Below, one piece after another: positions 1-7,714 of a stretch of 61,515 nt of DNA. Below the pieces are notes generated by a model. The model saw only the letters and a program-made list of their open reading frames with translations. It made no database searches and was not told where the DNA came from. Every line of letters begins with the position of its first letter. Positions within the stretch are counted from its first letter, which is position 1. The position numbers and the translations under genes were made by a program. The stretch covers positions 1-61,515 of the forward strand of contig NZ_PYMH01000022.1 in NCBI RefSeq assembly GCF_003025555.1. The letters are read 5' to 3'. The stretch is from Photobacterium lutimaris (GTDB lineage: Bacteria > Pseudomonadota > Gammaproteobacteria > Enterobacterales > Vibrionaceae).

Positions 1-70
1 GATCGGGGGGGGATATCGCTGGGGGAGGAGTGAGTGTGCCAAGGTATTAAGACGAAGGGCTTTTTCCGGC

Positions 71-260
71 AAAAAAAAAGCACTGCGTTGGGGCGCAGTG
101 CCAAGAATTTTTTTGACAGACAGGTCAAAAATACAGGAAGTAAAATTGGTAGATTGACTACCGATCCGGCATAAACCGGACAATATGCAAACACAACATC
201 GCAACGATGTGATCGGTCAAATGCCTGAGGGCTAAAAACTTGGCCTCGCTCACCGTTGCG
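71..260 (-). ncRNA. gcvB: GcvB small regulatory RNA
   Basis: Read on the minus strand, this stretch divergent from gcvA has the hallmarks of GcvB, the Hfq-dependent sRNA that represses amino acid and peptide uptake genes. Seen directly: a G/U-rich single-stranded-looking segment like the R1 seed region (minus strand of 181-200), the conserved ACTTCCTGTA block (minus strand of 132-141) followed by a CCTGTCTGTC-like segment, and a GCACTGCG hairpin with a run of nine T as Rho-independent terminator (79 down to 71). The 5' end near 260 is inferred from the promoter. The position next to gcvA is the same as in enterobacteria and vibrios. The terminator hairpin also has T's on the plus side (near 108-114) and may work both ways. 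Confidence 0.88.
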
Positions 261-266
261 GGGCAA

Positions 267-295
267 ATCATAGGGTTTATGTAGCACTTGAACAA
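267..295 (-). promoter_or_regulatory. gcvB promoter
   Basis: On the minus strand, TTGTTC (295-290) and TATGAT (272-267) are separated by 17 bp, a good sigma-70 promoter. The predicted start is near 260. In the known system GcvA activates and GcvR restrains this promoter in response to glycine. Confidence 0.7.
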
Positions 296-304
296 TGGAC
301 AATT

Positions 305-332
305 TATAATGTTTACCATAAAAAAAACTAAT
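305..332 (+). promoter_or_regulatory. gcvA promoter region with CTAAT motif
   Basis: A TATAAT -10 box lies at 305-310, just upstream of gcvA, with no convincing -35. CTAAT at 328-332 is the core that GcvA recognises in E. coli, so autoregulation is plausible. The short 5' leader runs straight into an AGGAAA ribosome binding site at 335-340. Confidence 0.5.
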
Positions 333-343
333 GCAGGAAAAGT

Positions 344-1264
344 ATGTCTAGACGTCTCCCTCCACTCAATTCACTAAAAGTCTTTGAAGCGGCGGCCCGC
401 AACCTCAGTTTTACCCGTGCTGCGGAAGAGTTATTTGTCACACAAGCTGCTGTAAGCCACCAAATTAAAGCGCTTGAGGAATTTTTGGGCCTCAAATTAT
501 TCCGCCGTCGTAATCGCTCTTTATTGCTAACTGAAGAAGGGCAAAGCTACTTTCTCGATATAAAAGATATCTTTTCTGCAATCTCAGATGCCACTGATAA
601 GGTCTTGGAACGCGGCGCGAAAGGGGCGTTAACCATTAGTTTACCTCCTAGTTTTGCCATCCAGTGGCTGGTGCCTCGCCTGGCGGATTTTAACGAGCAA
701 CACCCGGATATCGATGTGCGGATCAAAGCGGTGGACTTGGACGAGGGGTCGTTGACTGAGGACGTCGATGTGGCGATCTACTACGGCCGGGGCAACTGGC
801 CGGGACTGCGGGCCGATAAGCTGTATCAGGAGTTCTTGCTGCCGGTCTGCTCACCGATGCTGCTCAATAGTGCTAAACCGCTGCGCACGCTGGACGACCT
901 GAAGCTCCACACCTTGCTGCATGACACCTCGCGTAAGGAATGGAAAAACTATGTTCGCCACCATGGCATTGAAGGGACCAACGTCAATCAGGGGCCGATT
1001 TTCAGTCACTCGACCATGGTGCTGCAGGCGGCAGCGCACGGTCAGGGAATCGCCCTTGGCAACAATGTACTGGCTCAGCCTGAGTTGGAAGCGGGCCGTT
1101 TGGTATGCCCATTTGATGAGGTACTGATGAGCAAGAATGCCTTCTTCCTGGTGTGCCAAGAGCGTCAGGCCGAAACCGGCCGTATCCAGGCCTTCCGCGA
1201 CTGGGTCTTGGCCAAGGCTGCCCGCGAGCAGGAAGACATGCCAGATGTGGAAGATGGTCTGTAG
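344..1264 (+). CDS. gcvA: LysR-type regulator GcvA
   Basis: This is a 306-residue LysR-family transcriptional regulator. An N-terminal winged helix-turn-helix (about residues 5-65, with the motif FTRAAEELFVTQAAVSHQIK) is followed by the usual effector-binding domain. The N-terminus and length match GcvA, the glycine-cleavage regulator that activates gcvTHP and gcvB. Identity is supported by the divergent gcvB RNA directly upstream and by the downstream DUF423 and rlmM genes, the same order as gcvA-ygdD-rlmM in E. coli. The ATG has a good AGGAAA site. The gene is probably cotranscribed with the hydrolase 14 bp downstream. Confidence 0.92.
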   Translation: MSRRLPPLNSLKVFEAAARNLSFTRAAEELFVTQAAVSHQIKALEEFLGLKLFRRRNRSLLLTEEGQSYFLDIKDIFSAISDATDKVLERGAKGALTISLPPSFAIQWLVPRLADFNEQHPDIDVRIKAVDLDEGSLTEDVDVAIYYGRGNWPGLRADKLYQEFLLPVCSPMLLNSAKPLRTLDDLKLHTLLHDTSRKEWKNYVRHHGIEGTNVNQGPIFSHSTMVLQAAAHGQGIALGNNVLAQPELEAGRLVCPFDEVLMSKNAFFLVCQERQAETGRIQAFRDWVLAKAAREQEDMPDVEDGL

Positions 1265-1278
1265 GGTAAGCAAGGACG

Positions 1279-1959
1279 ATGTTGGAGACGAGTGTGACCG
1301 AGTACATGATTGATATGCCGCCTAGCGGCGAGTATAGCGTGACCTTCCTGTTCGCCCATGGTGCCGGGGCCGGAATGGAGCATGAATTTATGGCCGATAT
1401 CGCCAAAGGGCTTGCCCTGAAGGGGATCCGGGTGGTGCGGTTTGAGTTTCCCTACATGGTCAAGCGCCGTGAAGATGGCAAGAAGCGTCCGCCAGACAGG
1501 CAGCCTAAGCTGTTGTTGGATTTCCAGCGCCACATCGAGGCGTTTGCCGTACAGGGCAATCTGGTGATCGGCGGCAAATCGATGGGTGGACGGATGGCCA
1601 GCCTGATGGTGACCGACGTTGCCAATGAGTCGCCGGATGTGACGAACTGCCAAGATAAAGTGAAAGGCGTTGCTTGCTTGGGCTTCCCGTTCCACCCGCC
1701 GGGCAAACCAGAGAACTTTCGCGGCGACCATTTGCAAACCATCGCACTGCCGACCTTGATCCTGCAAGGGGAGCGCGATACGTTCGGCACCCGCAGCGAA
1801 GTAGAAGGCTGGCAATATGCCCCGGGTGTCGAGGTTGCTTTCCTGCCTGATGGTGACCACAGCTTCAAACCGCGTAAAGCATCGGGCCATACTGAGCCTG
1901 GCAACCGGCAGCTGACCGTCAAGTTACTGGCCAAGTTTATCACTGACTGTACAGCCTAG
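1279..1959 (+). CDS. alpha/beta hydrolase, KANL3/TEX30-like
   Basis: This 226-residue soluble protein has an alpha/beta-hydrolase fold of the small TEX30/KANL3-like group. A visible catalytic triad can be assigned: the nucleophile serine at about residue 101 in GGKSMGG, an aspartate at about 167 in GERDTFG, and a histidine at about 194 in DGDHSF. HGAG near residues 27-30 is the likely oxyanion-hole loop. The substrate is unknown. It lies between gcvA and the DUF423 gene, 9 bp before the latter, so it is probably in the gcvA transcription unit. The E. coli gcvA-ygdD cluster lacks this gene. Confidence 0.8.
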   Translation: MLETSVTEYMIDMPPSGEYSVTFLFAHGAGAGMEHEFMADIAKGLALKGIRVVRFEFPYMVKRREDGKKRPPDRQPKLLLDFQRHIEAFAVQGNLVIGGKSMGGRMASLMVTDVANESPDVTNCQDKVKGVACLGFPFHPPGKPENFRGDHLQTIALPTLILQGERDTFGTRSEVEGWQYAPGVEVAFLPDGDHSFKPRKASGHTEPGNRQLTVKLLAKFITDCTA

Positions 1960-1968
1960 GGAGGGCAT

Positions 1969-2352
1969 ATGAGGGATAACGCAAGTCGTTGGCTGTTGGT
2001 GTTTGCTGCTCTGAGCGGCGCGGTTACTGTGGCTCTGGGCGCGTTTGCGGCCCATGGTCTAAAGTCACAATTGCCGCCGTATCTGCTCGGAGTATTTGAA
2101 ACTGGCGTCCAGTATCAGGCATGGCATTCCTTGGCGATCTTTGGCTGTGCAATATTGGCACGCATTCTTCCGGCAAAAGGGGTATTATACGCAGCCCTGT
2201 TTTTTGTGGCAGGGATCATACTCTTTAGTGGCAGCCTATATGCGCTGGCATTGACGGGTATCAAGTGGTTTGGCCCCATCACCCCGATGGGAGGCGTCTG
2301 TTTTATCATAGGCTGGGTAGCGCTTGCAGTGGCTGCCTGGCGTTCAGCTTGA
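1969..2352 (+). CDS. ygdD: DUF423 inner-membrane protein, YgdD-like
   Basis: This 127-residue hydrophobic protein has about four predicted transmembrane helices. The N-terminal pattern GAVTVALGAFAAHGLK is characteristic of the DUF423/YgdD family. Its function is not established. It sits between the hydrolase and rlmM, and the stop codon is only 9 bp before the rlmM start, consistent with one operon. The ATG has a GGGAGG ribosome site just upstream (about 1959-1964). Confidence 0.85.
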   Translation: MRDNASRWLLVFAALSGAVTVALGAFAAHGLKSQLPPYLLGVFETGVQYQAWHSLAIFGCAILARILPAKGVLYAALFFVAGIILFSGSLYALALTGIKWFGPITPMGGVCFIIGWVALAVAAWRSA

Positions 2353-2361
2353 GGGTTGAGA

Positions 2362-3444
2362 GTGAATCAAGTTCTGTTGTACTGCCGTCCCGGCTTCGAG
2401 AAAGAGTGTGCCGGTGAAGTTCAAGACAAAGCAAATGCACTGGAGTTGTATGGCTTTCCTCGCGCGAAAAACAATAGTGGCTATGTGTTGTTTGAGTTCT
2501 ACCAGTCGGGAGATGCGGATAAGTTTATCCAGCAACAACCGTTTGCCGAGCTGATCTTTGCCCGCCAGATGGTTGCGGTCATGCCGATGCTGGAAAACCT
2601 GCCGCAAGAAGACCGTATTTCTCCAATCATGGAAACGGTGGCAGATTTCCCTCGCTGTGGCGATCTGCGTGTTGAAACGCCAGATACCAACGAAGCCAAA
2701 GAGCTACTGAAGTTCTGCCGCAAGTTCACTGTGCCGCTACGTCAGGCACTGCGAAAGTCTGGGGCTTTGTACAATAAGGACAACTTGAAAAAACCGGTTA
2801 TGCACCTGTGCTTCATTGCGCCGGGCTGCTGTTTTGTGGGTTACTCTTACACATTCAACAATTCCTCGTTCTTTATGGGGATCCCACGCCTGAAGTTCCC
2901 GTCGGATTCGCCAAGCCGCTCTACCCTGAAGCTGGAAGAGGCCTTCCACGTCTTTATTCCACGTGAAGAGTGGGATGAGCGTCTGGCTCCCGGTATGTGG
3001 GGCGTTGATTTGGGTGCCTGCCCGGGTGGCTGGACTTATCAGTTGGTGAAGCGTTCGATGTTTGTCCACGCGATTGATAACGGCCAGATGGCACAGAGCC
3101 TGATGGATACGGGGCAAGTCAAGCACCACGCGGTTGATGGCTTCAAGTTTGAGCCGCCACGTAAGAACGTGACCTGGATTGTGTGTGACATGATTGAAAA
3201 ACCGGCCCGAGTGGCTCACCTGATGGGTGATTGGTTGATCAAGGCCTGGGCGAAGGAAGCGATCTTCAACCTTAAGCTGCCGATGAAAGGTCGTTACGAT
3301 GAGGTACTGCAGGACATCGAGAACCTGAAAGTGTACCTGATCCAGAATGGGGTGAAGTTCAAGCTACAGGCCAAGCACCTGTACCACGACCGTGAAGAAA
3401 TCACGGTACATATCCAGCGCCTGGATAACCGCTCGCCGCACTAA
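2362..3444 (+). CDS. rlmM: 23S rRNA C2498 2'-O-methyltransferase RlmM
   Basis: RlmM is the SAM-dependent enzyme that 2'-O-methylates C2498 of 23S rRNA. It has an N-terminal THUMP-like region and a C-terminal Rossmann methyltransferase domain. The SAM-binding motif DLGACPGGWTYQL is visible around residues 217-229, with a later acidic position in VCDMIEKPA. I chose the GTG at 2362 (MNQVLLYCRPGFE) rather than the TTG at 2356, because the family starts there and GAGGG at 2351-2355 is correctly spaced. The protein is 360 residues, normal for the family. Confidence 0.93.
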   Translation: MNQVLLYCRPGFEKECAGEVQDKANALELYGFPRAKNNSGYVLFEFYQSGDADKFIQQQPFAELIFARQMVAVMPMLENLPQEDRISPIMETVADFPRCGDLRVETPDTNEAKELLKFCRKFTVPLRQALRKSGALYNKDNLKKPVMHLCFIAPGCCFVGYSYTFNNSSFFMGIPRLKFPSDSPSRSTLKLEEAFHVFIPREEWDERLAPGMWGVDLGACPGGWTYQLVKRSMFVHAIDNGQMAQSLMDTGQVKHHAVDGFKFEPPRKNVTWIVCDMIEKPARVAHLMGDWLIKAWAKEAIFNLKLPMKGRYDEVLQDIENLKVYLIQNGVKFKLQAKHLYHDREEITVHIQRLDNRSPH

Positions 3445-3456
3445 TCGGTCATATTG

Positions 3457-3486
3457 AAAAAACGCCACCTTAGGGTGGCGTTTTTG
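3457..3486. terminator. bidirectional terminator between rlmM and xni
   Basis: An ACGCCACC/GGTGGCGT stem has A's on the left and a T5 tract on the right, placed between convergent genes. It can serve both rlmM and xni. Confidence 0.85.
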
Positions 3487-3489
3487 TAT

Positions 3490-4266
3490 CTAGTTTCCCG
3501 CTTCGAATCGAATATCCTGCAGGTTGAAGCCGAGTACCAGATCGGTTTTCAATGAGGCAACTTGCTTGGAGGCGACGGCTTCCTCACGGCAGGTGTCGAT
3601 TTTCTTTTGCCACTTGGCTGGCAGATCACCGGCAGCAAGAATAGCCTCGAGGTTAGGGTAGAGGCCCAGCAGTTCAACGGCGGCTTTGGGGCCGATCCCG
3701 GTTACGCCCGGGATTTTGCTCGAGCTGATCCCGGCCAATCCCCAGTAGTCCGGCAGTTGTTCGGGCTTGACGCCAAATTCCTTTTCGACAAACGGGCTAT
3801 CGAGCCAGCGCTGCTGAAAGTAATCACGAACCCGCAATGTCGGCTGGAGCAGCTGGCAGTAGCCCTTGTCGGTCGAGATGATCGTCACCTGCTGGCCGCG
3901 CGAAGCGACTTTCAGTGCCAGTGTCGCGACTAAATCATCCGCTTCGTCACCGTCCGACAACAAGGAGTCGATCCCCATATCCATGAAGGCATCCTGGATG
4001 ACATCCATCCCGGTCACCAGCTCTTCGGGCATTGGTTTTCGCCCTTCCTTGTAGTGTGGGAGCAATTCGGCACGCCAGCCCCTGTCTTCGCCGTGGTGAT
4101 CAAAGACCGCGACAATATGGGTTGGCTGGCTGCTCTTGATGATTTTCCCCAGAGCCTGACAGCAGACCTTGGCTGTATTGGGGATATCGGGCTCGCCATG
4201 CTGGGCGGCATGGACGCGGCGGATCAGGTTGAGGGCATCAATGATGACAAGGTGGATAGACGACAT
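3490..4266 (-). CDS. xni: flap endonuclease Xni (ExoIX)
   Basis: This 258-residue protein of the 5'-3' exonuclease/FEN family resembles the stand-alone nuclease domain of DNA polymerase I. Visible motifs are IIDALNLIRR at the N-terminus, the acidic cluster GDEADDLVATLA, STDKGYCQLL, and the helix-hairpin-helix segment GVTGIGPKAAVELL that binds DNA. It should process flaps in DNA repair or Okazaki-fragment maturation. Length and gene neighbourhood (next to ppnN) match E. coli Xni/YgdG. It is convergent with rlmM. Confidence 0.92.
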   Translation of the reverse strand: MSSIHLVIIDALNLIRRVHAAQHGEPDIPNTAKVCCQALGKIIKSSQPTHIVAVFDHHGEDRGWRAELLPHYKEGRKPMPEELVTGMDVIQDAFMDMGIDSLLSDGDEADDLVATLALKVASRGQQVTIISTDKGYCQLLQPTLRVRDYFQQRWLDSPFVEKEFGVKPEQLPDYWGLAGISSSKIPGVTGIGPKAAVELLGLYPNLEAILAAGDLPAKWQKKIDTCREEAVASKQVASLKTDLVLGFNLQDIRFEAGN

Positions 4267-4290
4267 AGCGTAAACCGTGTAGCTGTAAAG

Positions 4291-4313
4291 AAAAAAGGGT
4301 CAATAGACCCTTT
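4291..4313 (-). terminator. terminator after ppnN
   Basis: An AAAGGGTC/GACCCTTT hairpin with a T6 run on the minus strand lies between the ppnN stop and the xni start. It separates the two minus-strand genes. Confidence 0.75.
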
Positions 4314-4366
4314 ATTGTACGCATTGTTGTATTGAATGTGCACCGCCATCTTGCCAGCGGGTGTGA

Positions 4367-5743
4367 TTATTTCGCAATCGGCGGGGCAGCGGTGATGATT
4401 TCGTAGCAGGGCTCGTAATGACTGCCGGGAAGTTTCATCCTTTGCTGTTTGACAAATTGGGTGAGCAGCTTGTCCATCCGTTTCATCAGGGTGATATCGC
4501 CATTGATTTTAAAGCGTCCCTTCCGTTCGATTTCTCGGATCCCTTCTTCCTTGACGTTACCGGCAACAATGCCAGAGAAAGCCCGGCGCAGGTTGGCAGC
4601 AAGGTGCTCTGGGCGCTGGTTCATGTGTAAATCAAGGCCGGCCATGGATTCATGGGTGGGTTCGAACGGCAGTTGGAATTCAGGCGGAATAGCCAATGAC
4701 CAGTTGTAACTGTAGGCATCGCCCGTCGCCAAGCGCTGCTCTTTGATCAGCGGCATGGCCGATTTCATGACCCGTGCAACCTGAGCGGGATCATCAATAA
4801 TGATTTGGTAATGCTTGGTCGCGGCATCACCCAGGGTATCGCGGATAAAACTGTCGAGGGTACGGAAATAAGGCTCGGATTCTTTTGGTCCGGTGAGCAC
4901 TAATGGCATCGGCTGATCGGCATTTTCCGGCTCCATCAAGATACCGAGGATATAAAGTAGCTCCTCGGCCGTACCGGCCCCGCCCGGGAAAATAATAATG
5001 CCATGGCCGACCCGGACAAATGCCTCGAGACGTTTTTCGATATCCGGCAAGATCACCAGCTCGTTCACAATTGGGTTGGGCGGCTCGGCGGCAATGATCG
5101 ACGGCTCGGTCAGGCCAATGAAGCGGCTATTGTGATAGCGCTGCTTGGCATGGCCAATGGCCGCGCCTTTCATCGGCCCCTCCATCGCACCAGGGCCGCA
5201 GCCGGTACAGATATTTAGTTCACGCAGTCCCAATTCGCTGCCGACTTCGCGGGTGTATTGGTATTCGACAGGGTTGATGGAGTGGCCACCCCAACATACG
5301 ACAATATTGGGATCTTCCCCTGAACGGACCGTTTTGGCATTGCGCAGTATGCTGAAGACAAAGTTGGTGATGTGCGGTGCACTGGTCAGGTTGATGTCTT
5401 TGCGTTGCTGGACATGCATGTTGACGTAGACAATATCGCGCAGAACGGCAAACATGTGCTCCTGGATACCGCGGATGATCCGGCCGTCGACAAAGGCATG
5501 ATCGGGCGGGTTCATCAGTTCGAGCTTGATCCCGCGTTCGCGTCGCATCACGTTTACATCGAAGCTTTTGTGTTGTTCCAGCAGCTCTTTTGAGTTGTCG
5601 GTGTGGCTGCCTGAGTTGAGTACCGCCAGCGAGCAGTTTCGGTAAAGGCGGTAGATATCACTGGAGGCCGTTGCTTTGAGCAAGTCGACTTCATGCTGGG
5701 AAAGTAGGTCCATCGAACCTACTGGACTGATATGGGTGATCAT
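4367..5743 (-). CDS. ppnN: nucleotide 5'-monophosphate nucleosidase PpnN
   Basis: PpnN (YgdH) cleaves purine and pyrimidine nucleoside monophosphates to ribose-5-phosphate plus base and is a known (p)ppGpp target in E. coli. The LOG-family signature PGGAGTAEELLYILGIL is present, as are GGHSINPVEYQY and the family N-terminus MITHISPVGSMDLLSQ. I start at the ATG at 5743 (458 residues), which has a strong GGGAGGT site. An upstream in-frame ATG at 5794 would add 17 unrelated residues. The flanking xni and queF match the E. coli neighbourhood, although two extra GGDEF-like genes sit between ppnN and queF here. Confidence 0.93.
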   Translation of the reverse strand: MITHISPVGSMDLLSQHEVDLLKATASSDIYRLYRNCSLAVLNSGSHTDNSKELLEQHKSFDVNVMRRERGIKLELMNPPDHAFVDGRIIRGIQEHMFAVLRDIVYVNMHVQQRKDINLTSAPHITNFVFSILRNAKTVRSGEDPNIVVCWGGHSINPVEYQYTREVGSELGLRELNICTGCGPGAMEGPMKGAAIGHAKQRYHNSRFIGLTEPSIIAAEPPNPIVNELVILPDIEKRLEAFVRVGHGIIIFPGGAGTAEELLYILGILMEPENADQPMPLVLTGPKESEPYFRTLDSFIRDTLGDAATKHYQIIIDDPAQVARVMKSAMPLIKEQRLATGDAYSYNWSLAIPPEFQLPFEPTHESMAGLDLHMNQRPEHLAANLRRAFSGIVAGNVKEEGIREIERKGRFKINGDITLMKRMDKLLTQFVKQQRMKLPGSHYEPCYEIITAAPPIAK

Positions 5744-6026
5744 GATTACCTCCCTGGTCATGACAAGACGGCGGCATCCACTGGGTGTATTCATTGTAGG
5801 AAGAATCGGTGAATACTGCCGGGTGAAGCAGAAAGTAAACCGGTCGGGAGTACACTCTGTTTCTTGAACATCAGCCTAGGTGAATATCGTTATCCAAGTC
5901 GCTTGAGAACACTTGGCTATATGTATGAATGAGTTTTAAGTGGCTGATAGCTTGGGTATAAATACAACCATACACAGAGATGCCGATTTTTACCAGCCAC
6001 TGAGAGGGTGATGATTTACGGCGTGA
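5744..6026. other. intergenic region with imperfect palindromes
   Basis: This 283-bp spacer separates ppnN from the next minus-strand gene. It contains a short CCAAGT/ACTTGG stem (5894-5917) and an 8-bp inverted repeat AGTGGCTG/CAGCCACT (5939-5946 and 5994-6001). No RNA family or coding sequence is recognised. The ppnN promoter should lie in its right-hand part's leftward edge, but no strong boxes are visible. Confidence 0.35.
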
Positions 6027-7583
6027 TCAAAAAATCCAGAAAATTCGGTTGCTGCCAGCGCTGCGTGCGCCCGTGAGGGCCTTGTCGGTTCGCTCAACGA
6101 TATCGGTAGGGGTATCGTTGCTCTCGAACAGGGTCGCGCCCATCGATACCGTGATGGTGATGTTGCTGTCGCGAAAGCGGAATGGCAGCTGGGCTATGGC
6201 TTGGCGAATAGCGGTAAGGCGTTGGTTACGCAGCTCTTCACTGACATCCGGTAAGATCAGCATAAAGGCATCGTCACCGAAGCGGCCGATAAAGTCGGTA
6301 GGCTCAAGCTGCTTGCGAATGGTCCGGGCGATAATCTTGAGGATTTTGTCACCGGCATGATGGCCATAATGCTGGTTCACCGCATTGAAGTTGTCGATGT
6401 CGACCAAGGTCACGCATAGCGGGTGCTGGTAACGTAACCAGCGTCGGTATTCGTGTTCGAGACGGTCATTGAGTGCACTGCGGTTATACACCTTGGTCAG
6501 GTTATCGAGGAAGATCCGTTGCTCTTGGTCGGTTAGCCGCTGACGGTAATCCAAGGTTTGATCGTAAAGGTGTTCGACCTTCGATTTGTTGTAGCTCAGC
6601 TGATCCAGCAAGGCTTTTTCCCGCTTTTCCAGCGCTTTATTACGCTCGGCAAGCACCAGCAGCTCTTTGGTCAGGTGTGTCAGCTCAGGCCGCCAGCTAT
6701 CCAGCTGCTTATGGGTCTGCAGGCCCGATTTGATTGACTGGGCCAACTCGGCCAGCTCGTCGGTCATCTCACCACGGTGTTCGTATATGGTGTGGCTTTG
6801 TTCGGCGCTTTGCTGGGTCGTCTTGCACAGGGTACCCAGTTCTCCGTTCACATTATCAAGAAACTGTTGTGATTTTTGACGCTCTTGGTGGGTGCCAGCG
6901 AGCATCAGGCGCAAGACCTCGAGGGCAATGGTCAGCAGTTCGGATGGCAGCACGCCTTTGAGCAATTGATTTCTGATGCTCAGCAGCTGATCGCCGGCCT
7001 CTCCATCGAAGTCGAGCTCGGTGATCAAGTGCTGCAATTCGGCGGTTAGCTTCATGAGCAAGTCTTGCTGGATAGCTGCCGGGTTGTTTTGTAATCCCTT
7101 GGTGGCAACCAATTTCAACGCTCGTTCATACAGCGACATCAAACCAAGAATATGCTGGAGCGATCCGGACAGTGTTGTGGCTGGCTGGGAGAGTAATTGG
7201 TGCAGGTCGCGTTTTAACTGGGCGGGCAGGCCGGGAAAACGGCGAAGGATTTCGCTGTTGCGCTGAAACTGCTTATCCAGCTGCTCCTGCTCTTTGGGAT
7301 GGGCATCACCCATCCGGCTCGCCAGTCGTTCAACCACCGCAATACGTGGGATAAGTGTGCTGATGTCTTTCTGTTGTTCGAGATCCTGGCGAAGCATGTC
7401 CAGTTTATCATCGAGCTCTGAGTCTAATCCGCGGCAAGCCACAGAAAGTCGGCTGATCAGACGTTTTAGGATCGCGATCTCCCGCCGGGACTTCATCGAG
7501 GCGTCACGGTGGGTAAGTTGAGCTTGGTCCAAACGCAGCTTCAACTGACTCAATTGCGAAGCTACGGCATTTATGTCTGTCAC
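6027..7583 (-). CDS. degenerate GGDEF-domain protein
   Basis: This 518-residue, apparently soluble protein has a long mostly helical N-terminal region (residues 1-350, with coiled-coil stretches around 300-350) and a C-terminal GGDEF domain from about 355. The domain keeps DIDNFN and YGHHAGD, but the active-site loop reads GDDAF (residues 436-440) instead of GG(D/E)EF, and EPTD stands where an RxxD inhibitory site would be. With the metal-binding glutamate replaced by alanine, cyclase activity is doubtful. It may be a c-di-GMP- or GTP-binding or scaffold protein. The start is a GTG without a clear Shine-Dalgarno, so the N-terminus is uncertain. An RNA-binding or Csr link is not shown by the sequence. 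Confidence 0.8.
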   Translation of the reverse strand: MTDINAVASQLSQLKLRLDQAQLTHRDASMKSRREIAILKRLISRLSVACRGLDSELDDKLDMLRQDLEQQKDISTLIPRIAVVERLASRMGDAHPKEQEQLDKQFQRNSEILRRFPGLPAQLKRDLHQLLSQPATTLSGSLQHILGLMSLYERALKLVATKGLQNNPAAIQQDLLMKLTAELQHLITELDFDGEAGDQLLSIRNQLLKGVLPSELLTIALEVLRLMLAGTHQERQKSQQFLDNVNGELGTLCKTTQQSAEQSHTIYEHRGEMTDELAELAQSIKSGLQTHKQLDSWRPELTHLTKELLVLAERNKALEKREKALLDQLSYNKSKVEHLYDQTLDYRQRLTDQEQRIFLDNLTKVYNRSALNDRLEHEYRRWLRYQHPLCVTLVDIDNFNAVNQHYGHHAGDKILKIIARTIRKQLEPTDFIGRFGDDAFMLILPDVSEELRNQRLTAIRQAIAQLPFRFRDSNITITVSMGATLFESNDTPTDIVERTDKALTGARSAGSNRIFWIF

Positions 7584-7714
7584 AGGTTACAGTGTGATCC
7601 ATGGTGGTAAACTTGTTTCTTATCAGCTGTTTAAACGTGACAAGCAAGCTCATGCTATCAAAAACTTTCATTTAATTCATAGTTATCGGCCATGAAGCGG
7701 TTAAATCCATTACT

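Noticed and set aside
1165..1890. Minus-strand 241-codon open frame opposite the hydrolase gene
   Set aside because: It overlaps gcvA and the hydrolase, whose catalytic motifs are clear. Its composition is that of a shadow frame.
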